From: Branchiostoma floridae | Lineage: Eukaryota; Chordata; Leptocardii; Amphioxiformes; Branchiostomatidae | Length of the DNA stretch: 64,000 nt | Reading direction: 5' to 3' | Assembly (NCBI RefSeq): GCF_000003815.2 | Contig: NC_049992.1 | Coordinates: 17,534,489-17,598,488 of the forward strand | Shown here: in pieces, positions 62,201-64,000 of the stretch | How the letters are laid out: each line of letters opens with the position of its first letter | How positions within the stretch are numbered: position 1 is the first letter of the stretch | Program-made: the position numbers and the translations under genes | Notes under the pieces: model-generated | Told to the model about the DNA's origin: nothing | The model's database searches: none | The model's input: the letters and a program-made list of their open reading frames with translations, nothing else

Positions 62201-64000
62201 GACTGTTCGGGAAGATAGGGTACGGGTTCGGCCTCCCCATGCAGTCTCTCTACACGGAGAGGTTCTCACTGGAAATCATGAAACTGAGGAAGTCGGGGGA
62301 GATCGACAAACTGAAACGGAAATGGTACGATGGGCCATGCAAGCATCAGATTTCTGGTGAGTAAGATTTTAAACAAAGTTCTTTATACGTGTTTTACTCA
62401 ATATACATTGACTTTGTGTGTTTTTTTTTACGTTATACTTTTCCACAAACTATCCGGTGGCACATAGTGTGGGCACTGTTGAGGCACTGTTAGGGTACGG
62501 TGGGGAAACCGTGCGTCATTTTTAAACTAAAAAAACAACGTCGCTTTTTGGTTCGCTTACTGCGCCTCTAGGTTCCGTGGGGCACCTCTATGTTCAGTGA
62601 ATGTATATCTGCGTTATCGAACCCCGTAGTGCCGCAAGCGTGCCCCAAGTGCAGTAAGATACTACCTTTACGCGTGTGCAGTGGTACCTACCCCAAAAAA
62701 CTTTAGATGCACCCACCGACATAAATTCACATAGATCGAGTATTTCGATGATGTTATGTCCTATTTTCCATAGGAGCCGTGACTACCGCTGCTGGGAACA
62801 CGCTAGACTTCAAGTCCATGGCGGGCGTGTTCTACTGCCTGTTCGGGGGAGTGATGTTCGGGTGTCTGGTCGTCCTTATAGAGTGGTGCGTTGCAGCACA
62901 CAAAGAAGTTCATCCTCACAAACCAGAGGTACGTGACTGTTGCTGTCAAACCTTTTTGTTGTGTTTTAATATAATTACATTCGCCAATAACGTTTTTTTT
63001 TTGGCATTTACTGCCTCCAGAAACGGGCAGTCCTCAGGGAACAGCTTATGTCGGATATCCAAAACACGGCCAAAATTATATGAAACAAGACGCATCCTGG
63101 ATAAACAACGGTGTTTATCCAGAACATGCACTTGGGGGTGGAGCTTCCAAAATTTTAATGAATGGTTGATGATGATACTTCAATGTTCACATACGCTTAC
63201 GTATCAGACTGTCGTTTTCCGTGTAGCGACACATTCTGGTTAGGTTTTAATAGCATCCAAACGACGTCCCTTTGCCATACAATGCTCTGTCTGCATCCTG
63301 GATATCCAGTACACGGCCCGAACAGGAGGACGCGTCCTGGATATCCAGAACACGGCCCAAGCAGACCTGATTTTACAAATAGACACCATGTGCCTGGAAG
63401 TTTTGGGAGTTCACAACATGTCAAAGCTATATTTAGATAGTTCATACTATCAACTTCTCATTACTGACCGTACTTTATACCATGTAAGTATGCAGGACAT
63501 TGCAGATAATTTGATTCCTATGGTAAACTGTATCTTTGTACCTGTCCTGATTTGACCTTACCATAACAGAAGGTATCTCTCTCCATGTGGAGTCTGACAA
63601 TGCAAACATTGTCCCTGGGGTTGAGGAAAACTACGTTTGCGTGGGATCAAATGGTATTTAGTTCAGGTTTGCCGGAAATTGAAGTGTACATCTGGGTATA
63701 TTGCGAGCTTGTCTGGCGTGATTGCGGGATAAAAATCCATACCGATTAAGGTCGGAAATCTAATATGCCCTCCTCAAAACGGTTTTGGAGAAACTCAAAG
63801 ATACATTTTCCTCCTTCAGTTGATAAGGAACCAATCAGCGTCAAGCTTTGTAAATGAGGACGTCTTCTTTGTGCATTATTCTGTGTGTATCAGTCTTAAT
63901 ATAGGACTTGATGAATCTAACTTATCCATCAGGTCTTTCGTTGTGTTTTCATTGATTTCAGAACCAAATTTCCAGAACGAAACGAACTTTTAGGTCGTAT
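20941..64000 (+). CDS. Ionotropic glutamate receptor subunit (AKDF/Epsilon-type), 16 exons plus probable 17th, right end open
   Basis: Ligand-gated cation channel subunit of the plasma membrane. The spliced reading frame is 897 codons to the end of exon 16, within the usual 850-950 of the family once the missing tail is added. Domains: signal peptide about 1-21; amino-terminal domain about 40-425; S1 474-590; M1 595-613; pore loop 647-659; M3 672-695; S2 703-845; M4 861-884. Diagnostic motifs are WNG in S1, the binding Arg in TISYER (R556), [27 protein letters not shown] (W773, D774), and the S2 Cys pair C787/C840. The Cys that ties the amino-terminal domain is C100. The pocket differs from AMPA/kainate receptors (M495, T549, Q725-P726, D774) and looks glycine/D-serine-like. 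The pore lacks the Gly after Met-Gln-Gln. M3 to S2 context is closest to AMPA/kainate, whereas the Trp-Asp pair is like GluN1 and GluD. I cannot decide between Delta, Phi and Epsilon placement without a tree. All junctions are GT-AG with matching phases, so the gene appears intact. Confidence 0.95.
21893..22130. repeat. MITE family E, copy 1
   Basis: Fold-back element whose ends read TACTGTAAATCCATTTAATT at the left, and GTTTCTGCATTTACA at the right. The interior is built of TTTCGCGGTGGTTTTAAGTT-type blocks and their inverse. Better copies lie at 61113-61265 and 24554-24650. Confidence 0.7.
22300..23517. mobile_element. 1218 bp element with 49 bp perfect inverted ends and TTAA flanks
   Basis: The first 49 bases (GGCCCCCTCTCACTTGACGT onward to CTGCGTTCG) are matched exactly, inverted, at the right end. 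TTAA lies on both sides (22296-22299 and 23518-23521). TTAA duplication is the piggyBac hallmark, although the terminal bases differ from usual piggyBac ends. The right part has about three 24 bp repeats containing TGCTTGCGGCACCTCTAGGT. No transposase ORF is present; the short ORFs are repeat artefacts. The perfect ends suggest a young insertion. Confidence 0.8.
24554..24650. repeat. MITE family E, copy 2
   Basis: Begins GTAGGGTGTACTGTAAATGC and is built of GTTTGCGGTG and CACCGCGAAC blocks in inverse orientation, ending ACCACCGCAAACACTTTCC. Confidence 0.65.
24925..25018. repeat. MITE family E, copy 3 (partial)
   Basis: Contains ACCGCGAACTTAAAACCACA and GCGAAATTAAATCCCCGCGA, then AATGCATGAACAGTAAG. 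This is half of the palindrome seen in full at 61113-61265. Confidence 0.6.
26403..26447 (+). mobile_element. CR1-like retrotransposon 3' tail
   Basis: TTGCAATTAGCCCTCGGGCA then AGAACTTGCAAATAAACTTC, matching the tail at 15503-15541. Confidence 0.6.
27408..27452 (+). mobile_element. CR1-like retrotransposon 3' tail
   Basis: CTGCAATTAGCCCACGGGCA then AGAATTTGCAATAAAACTTG, the same tail as at 15503 with one change in the core. Confidence 0.6.
28629..29138. mobile_element. Tc1/mariner-like nonautonomous element
   Basis: Begins CGAGGGTTGATCAATAAGG a few bases in from the left boundary. The inverse lies at the right end (AATTTATTGATCACCCCTCG), with TA flanks. These are typical mariner-type ends with TA target duplication. 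About 510 bp; no transposase reading frame. Confidence 0.75.
29671..30070 (+). mobile_element. tRNA-derived SINE with CAA-rich tail
   Basis: Starts with a tRNA-like head (GTCATTGTAGCCCAACTGGT as an A-box region, GTTACCGGTTCTAAGC as a B-box-like region). It has a long body (GTTGGGGTTGCAACGGTC) and ends in a CTTCTTCTT and AACAACAACAAGAACAAC tail. No coding sequence is supported. Confidence 0.65.
30499..30663 (+). CDS. Exon 2: start of the amino-terminal domain
   Basis: Residues 44-98. It begins at GGLFG, the usual first strand of the iGluR amino-terminal domain, then a helix with [20 protein letters not shown]. The phase 1 donor is ACA then GTAAGT. The last 43 bases of the exon together with the donor form the first unit of a tandem array that continues into the intron. 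Comparison with kainate receptors shows that one unit gives the normal length. Two Asn-glycosylation sequons (NVT and NRT) are visible. Confidence 0.92.
30621..31540 (+). repeat. Minisatellite derived from the exon 2 end and its splice donor
   Basis: Unit of 51 bp: AGAACACAGCATTACCTAAC, then AAGCTTCAGGAACATACAGA, then ACAGTAAGTAC. The first three to four units (30621, 30672, 30723, 30774) are nearly identical and stay in the exon's reading frame; later ones diverge progressively up to about 31540. Nearly every unit to about 31130 keeps the GTAAGT donor. The first unit is coding. Confidence 0.92.
31880..32640. repeat. Tandem array, about 185 bp unit, roughly four copies
   Basis: GTCTGGCCCCAATTAA recurs at about 31965, 32167, 32350 and 32535. 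Each copy is followed by TGTGAGTT-CCA, a CACACGTGTGAGCAATCAAT block and ATATACAGTAAACATGATCT. The first spacing is about 202, the others 184-186. ORFs within the array simply reflect the repeat. Confidence 0.88.
33920..34335. repeat. Fold-back MITE
   Basis: The left end has GGGCCTTCAAACTGAAACCG and the right end has GTGTGAAGGGGCCTTCAAGC. Inverse blocks CCCTTCACACGAGA and TCTCGTGTGAAGGGG lie inside. GAATTTCTAGAAT motifs link it to 7030-7490. The boundaries are approximate. Confidence 0.6.
34880..34962. repeat. hAT-like element fragment
   Basis: AGGTCCGGTTTTTCTGGACC then CGTACCGGTAGCCACCCCTA, matching the ends and GGTCC-rich interior of the 13359-13870 element. Confidence 0.6.
35236..35612. 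repeat. Tandem duplication, about 190 bp unit, two copies
   Basis: GCCAAAATAATCGGGAAATT occurs at 35276 and 35471. Both copies run through CCAGGGG-GTCAGT-CACGCTT and AAAGGTTCAT to GGTAAATTA. Confidence 0.85.
36033..36212. repeat. Fold-back MITE
   Basis: Left end ACAGTAAAAGCCGCTTAATT followed by GCAC; right end GTGCAATTATAACTGGCTTC then TGCAGTAT. About 180 bp; resembles pogo-type ends. Confidence 0.6.
37101..37343. repeat. MITE family A, copy 4
   Basis: Begins TACCCCCATTCCACCAGGAC and ends GAATCGCCGTCTAGTAAAAA then GGGACCC. It is flanked by TTA at 37098-37100 and 37344-37346. It lies about 125 bp before exon 3. Confidence 0.8.
37471..37565 (+). CDS. Exon 3: amino-terminal domain
   Basis: Residues 99-130. 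It contains C100, the Cys that pairs within the upper lobe in AMPA/kainate receptors, and [19 protein letters not shown], the usual second-strand and GP motif. It ends phase 0 at CAG then GTTTGC. The donor hexamer is part of a 9 bp transposon duplication. Confidence 0.92.
37563..37867. mobile_element. MITE family F with 9 bp duplication spanning the exon 3 donor
   Basis: The element 37572-37858 (287 bp) has inverted ends CATCCTCCTACGCAGGGAC and its complement. It is flanked by identical CAGGTTTGC at 37563-37571 and 37859-37867. The first flank contains the exon 3 splice junction (CAG then GTTTGC), so the insertion duplicated the donor. A 9 bp duplication fits Mutator-like elements. The interior is noncoding, with ATTAATGAG and a GGTGGTGGTGG run. 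A second copy is at 61267-61540. Confidence 0.9.
38030..38160 (+). mobile_element. LINE-like 3' tail
   Basis: Contains TGTATAATCATGTTGCCTAC and ends in AATAAATAAATAAAAAAG, typical of non-LTR retrotransposon tails. No ORF. Confidence 0.5.
38222..38396 (+). CDS. Exon 4: amino-terminal domain
   Basis: Residues 131-188 plus one base. [11 protein letters not shown] is the usual IPxI-xx-W strand; then [20 protein letters not shown] and [14 protein letters not shown]. Acceptor CACATAG, donor G then GTAAGC; phase 0 to 1. Confidence 0.93.
39445..39612 (+). mobile_element. tRNA-derived SINE head
   Basis: GGAGGTGTAACTAGTAGAGC as an A-box region and CCTAGTTTGATACACG as a B-box region, followed by a body with CACTTTACACGACCTTACTC and CTAAATGGGTACCTG. 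Confidence 0.55.
40256..40300. repeat. (CA)n and (CAAA)n microsatellite
   Basis: CA alternation runs to 40288, then CAAA units, ending about 30 bases before exon 5. It may sit where the branch point and pyrimidine tract are needed. Confidence 0.9.
40332..40469 (+). CDS. Exon 5: amino-terminal domain
   Basis: Residues 189-234. [20 protein letters not shown], then [12 protein letters not shown]. Acceptor TTTTCAG, donor AAAG then GTAGGG; phase 1 to 1. Confidence 0.92.
40470..41512 (+). other. Intron 5
   Basis: No recognisable repeat or exon. Poly-A runs occur near 40640 and 40880, and the sequence around 40650-40990 looks like an unclassified repeat. Confidence 0.5.
41513..41637 (+). CDS. Exon 6: amino-terminal domain
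   Basis: Residues 235-276. [20 protein letters not shown] then [15 protein letters not shown], the usual region where aromatic residues precede a D-G turn. Donor ATA then GTACGT. Confidence 0.92.
41668..41888 (-). mobile_element. Penelope-like element arm, degenerate
   Basis: On the minus strand it has a decayed end of the Penelope ORF (DEG then a Ser-His-Val-Trp-type segment), CGCCACCTACATCGACTACA, a decayed hammerhead core (TAACGA instead of CTGANGA) with an intact-looking helix (GGTGTCTGATAGACATC) and GAAACGT, then AGAATTCTCC. It is the same subfamily as 60502-60930. It starts about 30 bases after the exon 6 donor. Only one arm is present. Confidence 0.8.
42432..42665. repeat. MITE family C, copy 3
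   Basis: Diverged ends: TGTGCACTTTGGGCATCTCT at the left, and GTGAGATACCATCTTTAG at the right. The interior has the TTTTGTGTATTTTGTTGTCT signature. Confidence 0.65.
43130..43360. repeat. Fold-back element with Penelope-like arm skeleton
   Basis: Two inverted arms of roughly 65 bp. The right arm reads GAATTGCCCTGAGGAAACTG, then GGTTACCGAAAGG and TTTAATAAAACAG. The left arm is its diverged inverse. The order CTGAGGA, helix, ACCGAAA, AATAAAAC looks like a decayed Penelope terminal repeat, but the hammerhead core is not intact. Confidence 0.45.
43871..44050 (+). CDS. Exon 7: amino-terminal domain
   Basis: Residues 277-336. [20 protein letters not shown], then a basic, Gly-rich segment ([20 protein letters not shown]) not typical of AMPA or kainate receptors; likely a surface loop. 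Acceptor TTCTTACAG, donor GAC then GTGAGT; phase 0 both ends. Confidence 0.9.
44051..44687 (+). other. Intron 7
   Basis: A G-run at 44262-44272. Nothing else was recognised. Confidence 0.5.
44688..44861 (+). CDS. Exon 8: amino-terminal domain
   Basis: Residues 337-394. [20 protein letters not shown] is the conserved D-(A/S)-(V/A)-x-x-x-A helix, then [19 protein letters not shown], which has the W-xx-G region and Cys partners for the domain. Acceptor CCCAAAG, donor CAG then GTCAGG. Confidence 0.93.
44931..45113. repeat. Palindromic MITE
   Basis: GACTAAACTTTACGTAACCA at the left is matched inverted at the right (TGGTTACGTAAAGTTTAGTC), with about 27 bp of near-perfect ends. 183 bp, noncoding. 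Confidence 0.85.
45240..45340 (-). mobile_element. CR1-like retrotransposon 3' tail, inverted
   Basis: AGTTTATTGCAACTTCCTGC then CCGTGGGCTAATTGCAGG, the inverse of the tail at 27408-27452. Confidence 0.6.
45600..45803. repeat. MITE family C, partial
   Basis: Right half only: TTAGAAGACGACAAAATAGA, AATTCGTTGAGTATCTTTCG and GTGCAGTGAGAGTGCGCC. It ends about 90 bases before exon 9. Confidence 0.6.
45892..45996 (+). CDS. Exon 9: end of the amino-terminal domain
   Basis: Residues 395-429. [20 protein letters not shown] is the G-x-I-x-F-(D/N) strand that precedes the linker, then [11 protein letters not shown]. Acceptor ATCATCAG, donor AAG then GTACCT. Confidence 0.92.
45997..48671 (+). other. Intron 9
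   Basis: A long CA/TA microsatellite at 47151-47275. Otherwise AT-rich with no recognised exon or element. ORFs of 60-101 codons look like chance. Confidence 0.6.
47151..47275. repeat. (CA)n, (TA)n and (TG)n microsatellite
   Basis: About 55 bases of CA alternation, then about 40 of TA, then TGTGTGTG. Confidence 0.95.
48672..48803 (+). CDS. Exon 10: linker to the ligand-binding domain
   Basis: Residues 430-473. [20 protein letters not shown] is the G-x-W strand; [11 protein letters not shown] is the canonical L-(I/M)-V-T-T-I-L entry to S1. Acceptor TTGCGCAG, donor CTG then GTAAGT. Confidence 0.95.
48890..49765 (-). repeat. Left inverted arm of the Penelope-like element
   Basis: Reverse complement of 50910-51784 except for at least one indel: the left arm has an extra base and a TAG where the right arm reads CAAAACAGC. 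High identity between the arms suggests recent insertion or gene conversion. Confidence 0.9.
48931..48973 (-). ncRNA. Hammerhead ribozyme motif (left arm)
   Basis: Minus-strand copy of the motif at 51701-51743: CTGATGA, a 7 bp helix II, then GAAACGTC. Confidence 0.75.
49280..50908 (-). pseudogene. Penelope-like reverse transcriptase / GIY-YIG protein, broken
   Basis: Minus-strand frame of about 533 codons. Reverse transcriptase landmarks in order: [34 protein letters not shown], then [15 protein letters not shown] with the first catalytic Asp. The YxDD region falls in a 168 nt run of N (an exact multiple of three). After the gap come LPFLDTLLV and the C-terminal GIY-YIG-type nuclease segment [19 protein letters not shown], with its Cys pair. 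It is stopped by a TAG just after HKKEAQN. The N-terminal part is missing at the junction with the right arm (about 50909). It cannot make a full protein. Confidence 0.9.
49964..50131. other. Assembly gap (168 N)
   Basis: A run of N inside the Penelope-like reverse transcriptase. It lies in the spacer between the inverted arms, which are hard to assemble. Confidence 1.
50910..51784 (+). repeat. Right inverted arm of the Penelope-like element, with intact ORF end
   Basis: The plus-strand reading frame (from within the arm to the stop at 51687-51689) carries the linker, the GIY-YIG-type segment and the tail ([19 protein letters not shown], ending in SSSKK) without the stop seen in the left arm. 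No reverse transcriptase is attached to it. Confidence 0.88.
51701..51743 (+). ncRNA. Hammerhead ribozyme motif (right arm)
   Basis: Core CTGATGA (51706-51712), helix II with TGGTGTCTGACAGACACC (7 bp and a short loop), GAA at 51731-51733, then ACGTC. Helix III would be the palindrome ACGT, formable only between two copies, and the cleavage site would be after GUC. Helix I next to the core has only two clear pairs (CC with GG). This agrees with the minimal, probably dimeric hammerheads reported in Penelope-like terminal repeats. Confidence 0.78.
51830..53381 (+). other. Remainder of intron 10
   Basis: AT-rich; no recognised repeat or exon. Ends in a TTTCCACAG acceptor. Confidence 0.5.
53382..53585 (+). 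CDS. Exon 11: ligand-binding segment S1
   Basis: Residues 474-541. [38 protein letters not shown] and [13 protein letters not shown] follow the AMPA/kainate order exactly. M495 (in EGMC) sits where AMPA/kainate have Tyr and GluN1 has Phe, the aromatic that caps the ligand. Acceptor TTTCCACAG, donor GCG then GTGAGT. Confidence 0.97.
53586..54113 (+). other. Intron 11
   Basis: Holds the palindromic element at 53879-54058; otherwise AT-rich. Confidence 0.6.
53879..54058. repeat. Fold-back MITE next to exon 12
   Basis: TAATCTCCAAGCAAATCCTG at the left and its inverse (GGATCTGCTTGGAGATTA) at the right, with about 55 bp of imperfect inverted ends including GCATAAGATAGTA. It ends 55 bases before exon 12. 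Confidence 0.8.
54114..54331 (+). CDS. Exon 12: end of S1 and M1
   Basis: Residues 542-613 plus two bases. [20 protein letters not shown] contains R556, the Arg that holds the ligand alpha-carboxylate, with T551 conserved and Thr (T549) where AMPA/kainate have Pro. [15 protein letters not shown] leads into M1 (595-613). Acceptor TTCCCCAG, donor CAG then GTATGC; phase 2. Confidence 0.97.
54332..55480 (+). other. Intron 12
   Basis: AT-rich; no repeat or exon recognised. Ends TTCTACAG. Confidence 0.5.
55481..55616 (+). CDS. Exon 13: M1-M2 linker and pore loop
   Basis: Residues 614-659. FSPY, a long acidic linker, then [13 protein letters not shown], the re-entrant pore helix. Q658 (CAA) is the Q/R-site position and Q659 (CAG) ends the exon; the donor is GTTAGT. 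The genome encodes Gln at both. Confidence 0.96.
57063..57370. mobile_element. Two tRNA-derived SINE heads, opposite strands
   Basis: Plus strand at 57069: GGTGCAATGGCCAAGTGAGT and GGGGGTTCTAACATCGGCC, the same family as 11735-12003. Minus strand at about 57290-57365: a tRNA-like head with GAGTTCGATACTCGCCATGC as the B box. They abut each other. Confidence 0.65.
58138..58392. repeat. MITE, diverged family A
   Basis: Left end ACTATCATTTCACTAAGGCG; right end GGTCGCCGTCTAGTGGAATG. The interior has CCTTTGTGTGTTATGTTGTA. Confidence 0.65.
60558..60598 (-). ncRNA. Hammerhead ribozyme motif (left arm of the smaller element)
   Basis: Minus-strand copy of the motif at 60800-60840, identical core (CTGACGA, helix, GAAACGTA) with AGCT on both sides. 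Confidence 0.78.
60800..60840 (+). ncRNA. Hammerhead ribozyme motif (right arm of the smaller element)
   Basis: AGCT, core CTGACGA (60804-60810), helix II AGGTGTCTGAGAGACATC, GAA, ACGT, A, AGCT. Helix I is a perfect 4 bp AGCT/AGCT pairing next to the cleavage triplet GUA. Helix III is the palindrome ACGT and needs a second molecule. All invariant core bases fit CUGANGA and GAA. It is transcribed in the receptor pre-mRNA sense. Confidence 0.82.
60951..61080 (+). CDS. Exon 14: M3 and gating motif
   Basis: Residues 660-702 plus one base. [18 protein letters not shown] then M3 with [15 protein letters not shown]. The first residue of the gating motif is Thr (T686), not Ser. The stretch between the Gln pair and PRS is one residue shorter than in AMPA, kainate and delta receptors. 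Acceptor TTTCCAG, donor G then GTAAGT. Confidence 0.97.
61113..61265. repeat. MITE family E, full copy
   Basis: Palindrome: ATACTGTAAATGCATTTAAG at the left and its approximate inverse (TCTGCATTTACAGTACTTTA) at the right. The interior is GTTCGCGG and CCGCGAAC blocks. It starts about 30 bases after the exon 14 donor. Confidence 0.85.
61267..61540. repeat. MITE family F, second copy
   Basis: Shares GCCTGTCTGGATGTACCCTG at the left, and TGTCCCTGCGTAGGAGGAT at the right, with the element at 37572-37858. The left end is shortened or diverged where it meets the neighbouring MITE. Confidence 0.8.
61928..62356 (+). CDS. Exon 15: ligand-binding segment S2
   Basis: Residues 703-845 plus one base; the largest exon. 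[63 protein letters not shown], then [13 protein letters not shown] and [12 protein letters not shown]725-P726 replace the Ser-Thr that contacts the glutamate side chain, and W773-D774 replace the binding Glu region. C787 and C840 form the usual S2 disulfide. Donor G then GTGAGT. Confidence 0.98.
62357..62773 (+). other. Intron 15
   Basis: Contains a family C-like MITE at 62455-62670. Acceptor TTTCCATAG. Confidence 0.7.
62455..62670. repeat. MITE family C/D relative
   Basis: TGTTGAGGCACTGTTAGGG at the left. ATATCTGCGTTATCGAACCC and TGCCGCAAGCGTGCCCCAAG at the right, intermediate between family C and the 22300-23517 element. Confidence 0.65.
62774..62928 (+). CDS. Exon 16: M4
   Basis: Residues 846-897. 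[20 protein letters not shown] is the FxxMAGVF entry into M4 (861-884), then VLIEWC and a His/Lys-rich start of the cytoplasmic tail ([10 protein letters not shown]). Donor GAG then GTACGT; phase 0. Confidence 0.97.
62929..63961 (+). other. Intron 16
   Basis: A short duplication of CCTGGATATCCAG and ACACGGCC near 63295-63355, with a more diverged relative at 63050-63115. No other exon was recognised. The ORF running from exon 16 into the intron is read-through. Confidence 0.55.
63962..64000 (+). CDS. Probable exon 17 start (cut by window edge)
   Basis: A pyrimidine-rich tract and TTTCAG are followed by 13 open codons in the phase exon 16 requires (0): [13 protein letters not shown]. Basic, as cytoplasmic tails after M4 often are. 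It is too short to be sure. Confidence 0.5.

Noticed and set aside
62929-63243. Continuation of exon 16 reading frame into the following sequence
   Set aside because: A GTACGT donor follows GAG at the right phase, and the downstream codons have no receptor-tail character; treated as intron read-through.
1-64000. CRISPR arrays, bacterial operons or prophage
   Set aside because: Exon-intron structure, SINEs and retroelements show a metazoan genome; no spacer-repeat pattern is present, and the tandem arrays have no unique spacers.

Overview
This is 64 kb of AT-rich, intron-rich animal DNA dominated by one gene: an ionotropic glutamate receptor (iGluR) on the + strand, of which 16 coding exons and the probable start of a 17th can be placed between 20941 and the right edge. 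Spliced by consistent GT-AG junctions and phases, exons 1-16 give 897 codons without a stop. They encode, in order, a signal peptide, an amino-terminal domain, ligand-binding segment S1, M1, the pore loop, M3, segment S2 and M4. The mix of short fold-back transposons, tRNA-derived SINEs, CR1-type tails and Penelope-like elements, together with an AKDF/Epsilon-type receptor, suggests a lancelet (Branchiostoma). That is inference; the sequence itself shows only a compact-exon, transposon-rich metazoan.

Layout. 1-20940: no convincing gene. It holds MITEs, two SINEs, a LINE ORF fragment, small tandem duplications, and one GC-rich patch (3790-4238) ending in a consensus splice donor that could be a 5' noncoding exon. 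20941-30663: exon 1 (signal peptide) and exon 2, separated by a 9.4 kb intron carrying a 1218 bp TTAA-flanked element with perfect inverted ends. 30664-37470: intron 2, which opens with a minisatellite made from the end of exon 2 plus its own splice donor. 37471-48803: exons 3-10, the rest of the amino-terminal domain. 48804-53381: intron 10, holding a Penelope-like retroelement with 876 bp inverted arms, a 13 bp target duplication and hammerhead-ribozyme motifs. 53382-62928: exons 11-16, the ligand-binding domain and channel, with a second fold-back Penelope insertion ending 20 bp before exon 14. 62929-64000: intron 16 and a probable exon 17.

Receptor biology. The pocket keeps the alpha-amino-acid-binding Arg (R556) but has Trp-Asp (W773-D774) where AMPA and kainate receptors have Glu, Gln-Pro where they have Ser-Thr, and Met (M495) in place of the capping aromatic. 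This resembles the glycine/D-serine-type sites of GluN1 and GluD more than a glutamate site. The pore loop ends in Met-Gln-Gln but lacks the Gly that normally follows, and the gating motif starts with Thr rather than Ser. An unusual ligand and altered permeation are therefore predicted.

The transposons matter to the gene because several lie at exon edges: a 9 bp duplication copies the exon 3 splice donor, Penelope copies lie next to exons 6, 10 and 14, and a tandem array reiterates the exon 2 donor. A 168 nt run of N (49964-50131) hides the reverse transcriptase active-site region of the larger Penelope element.
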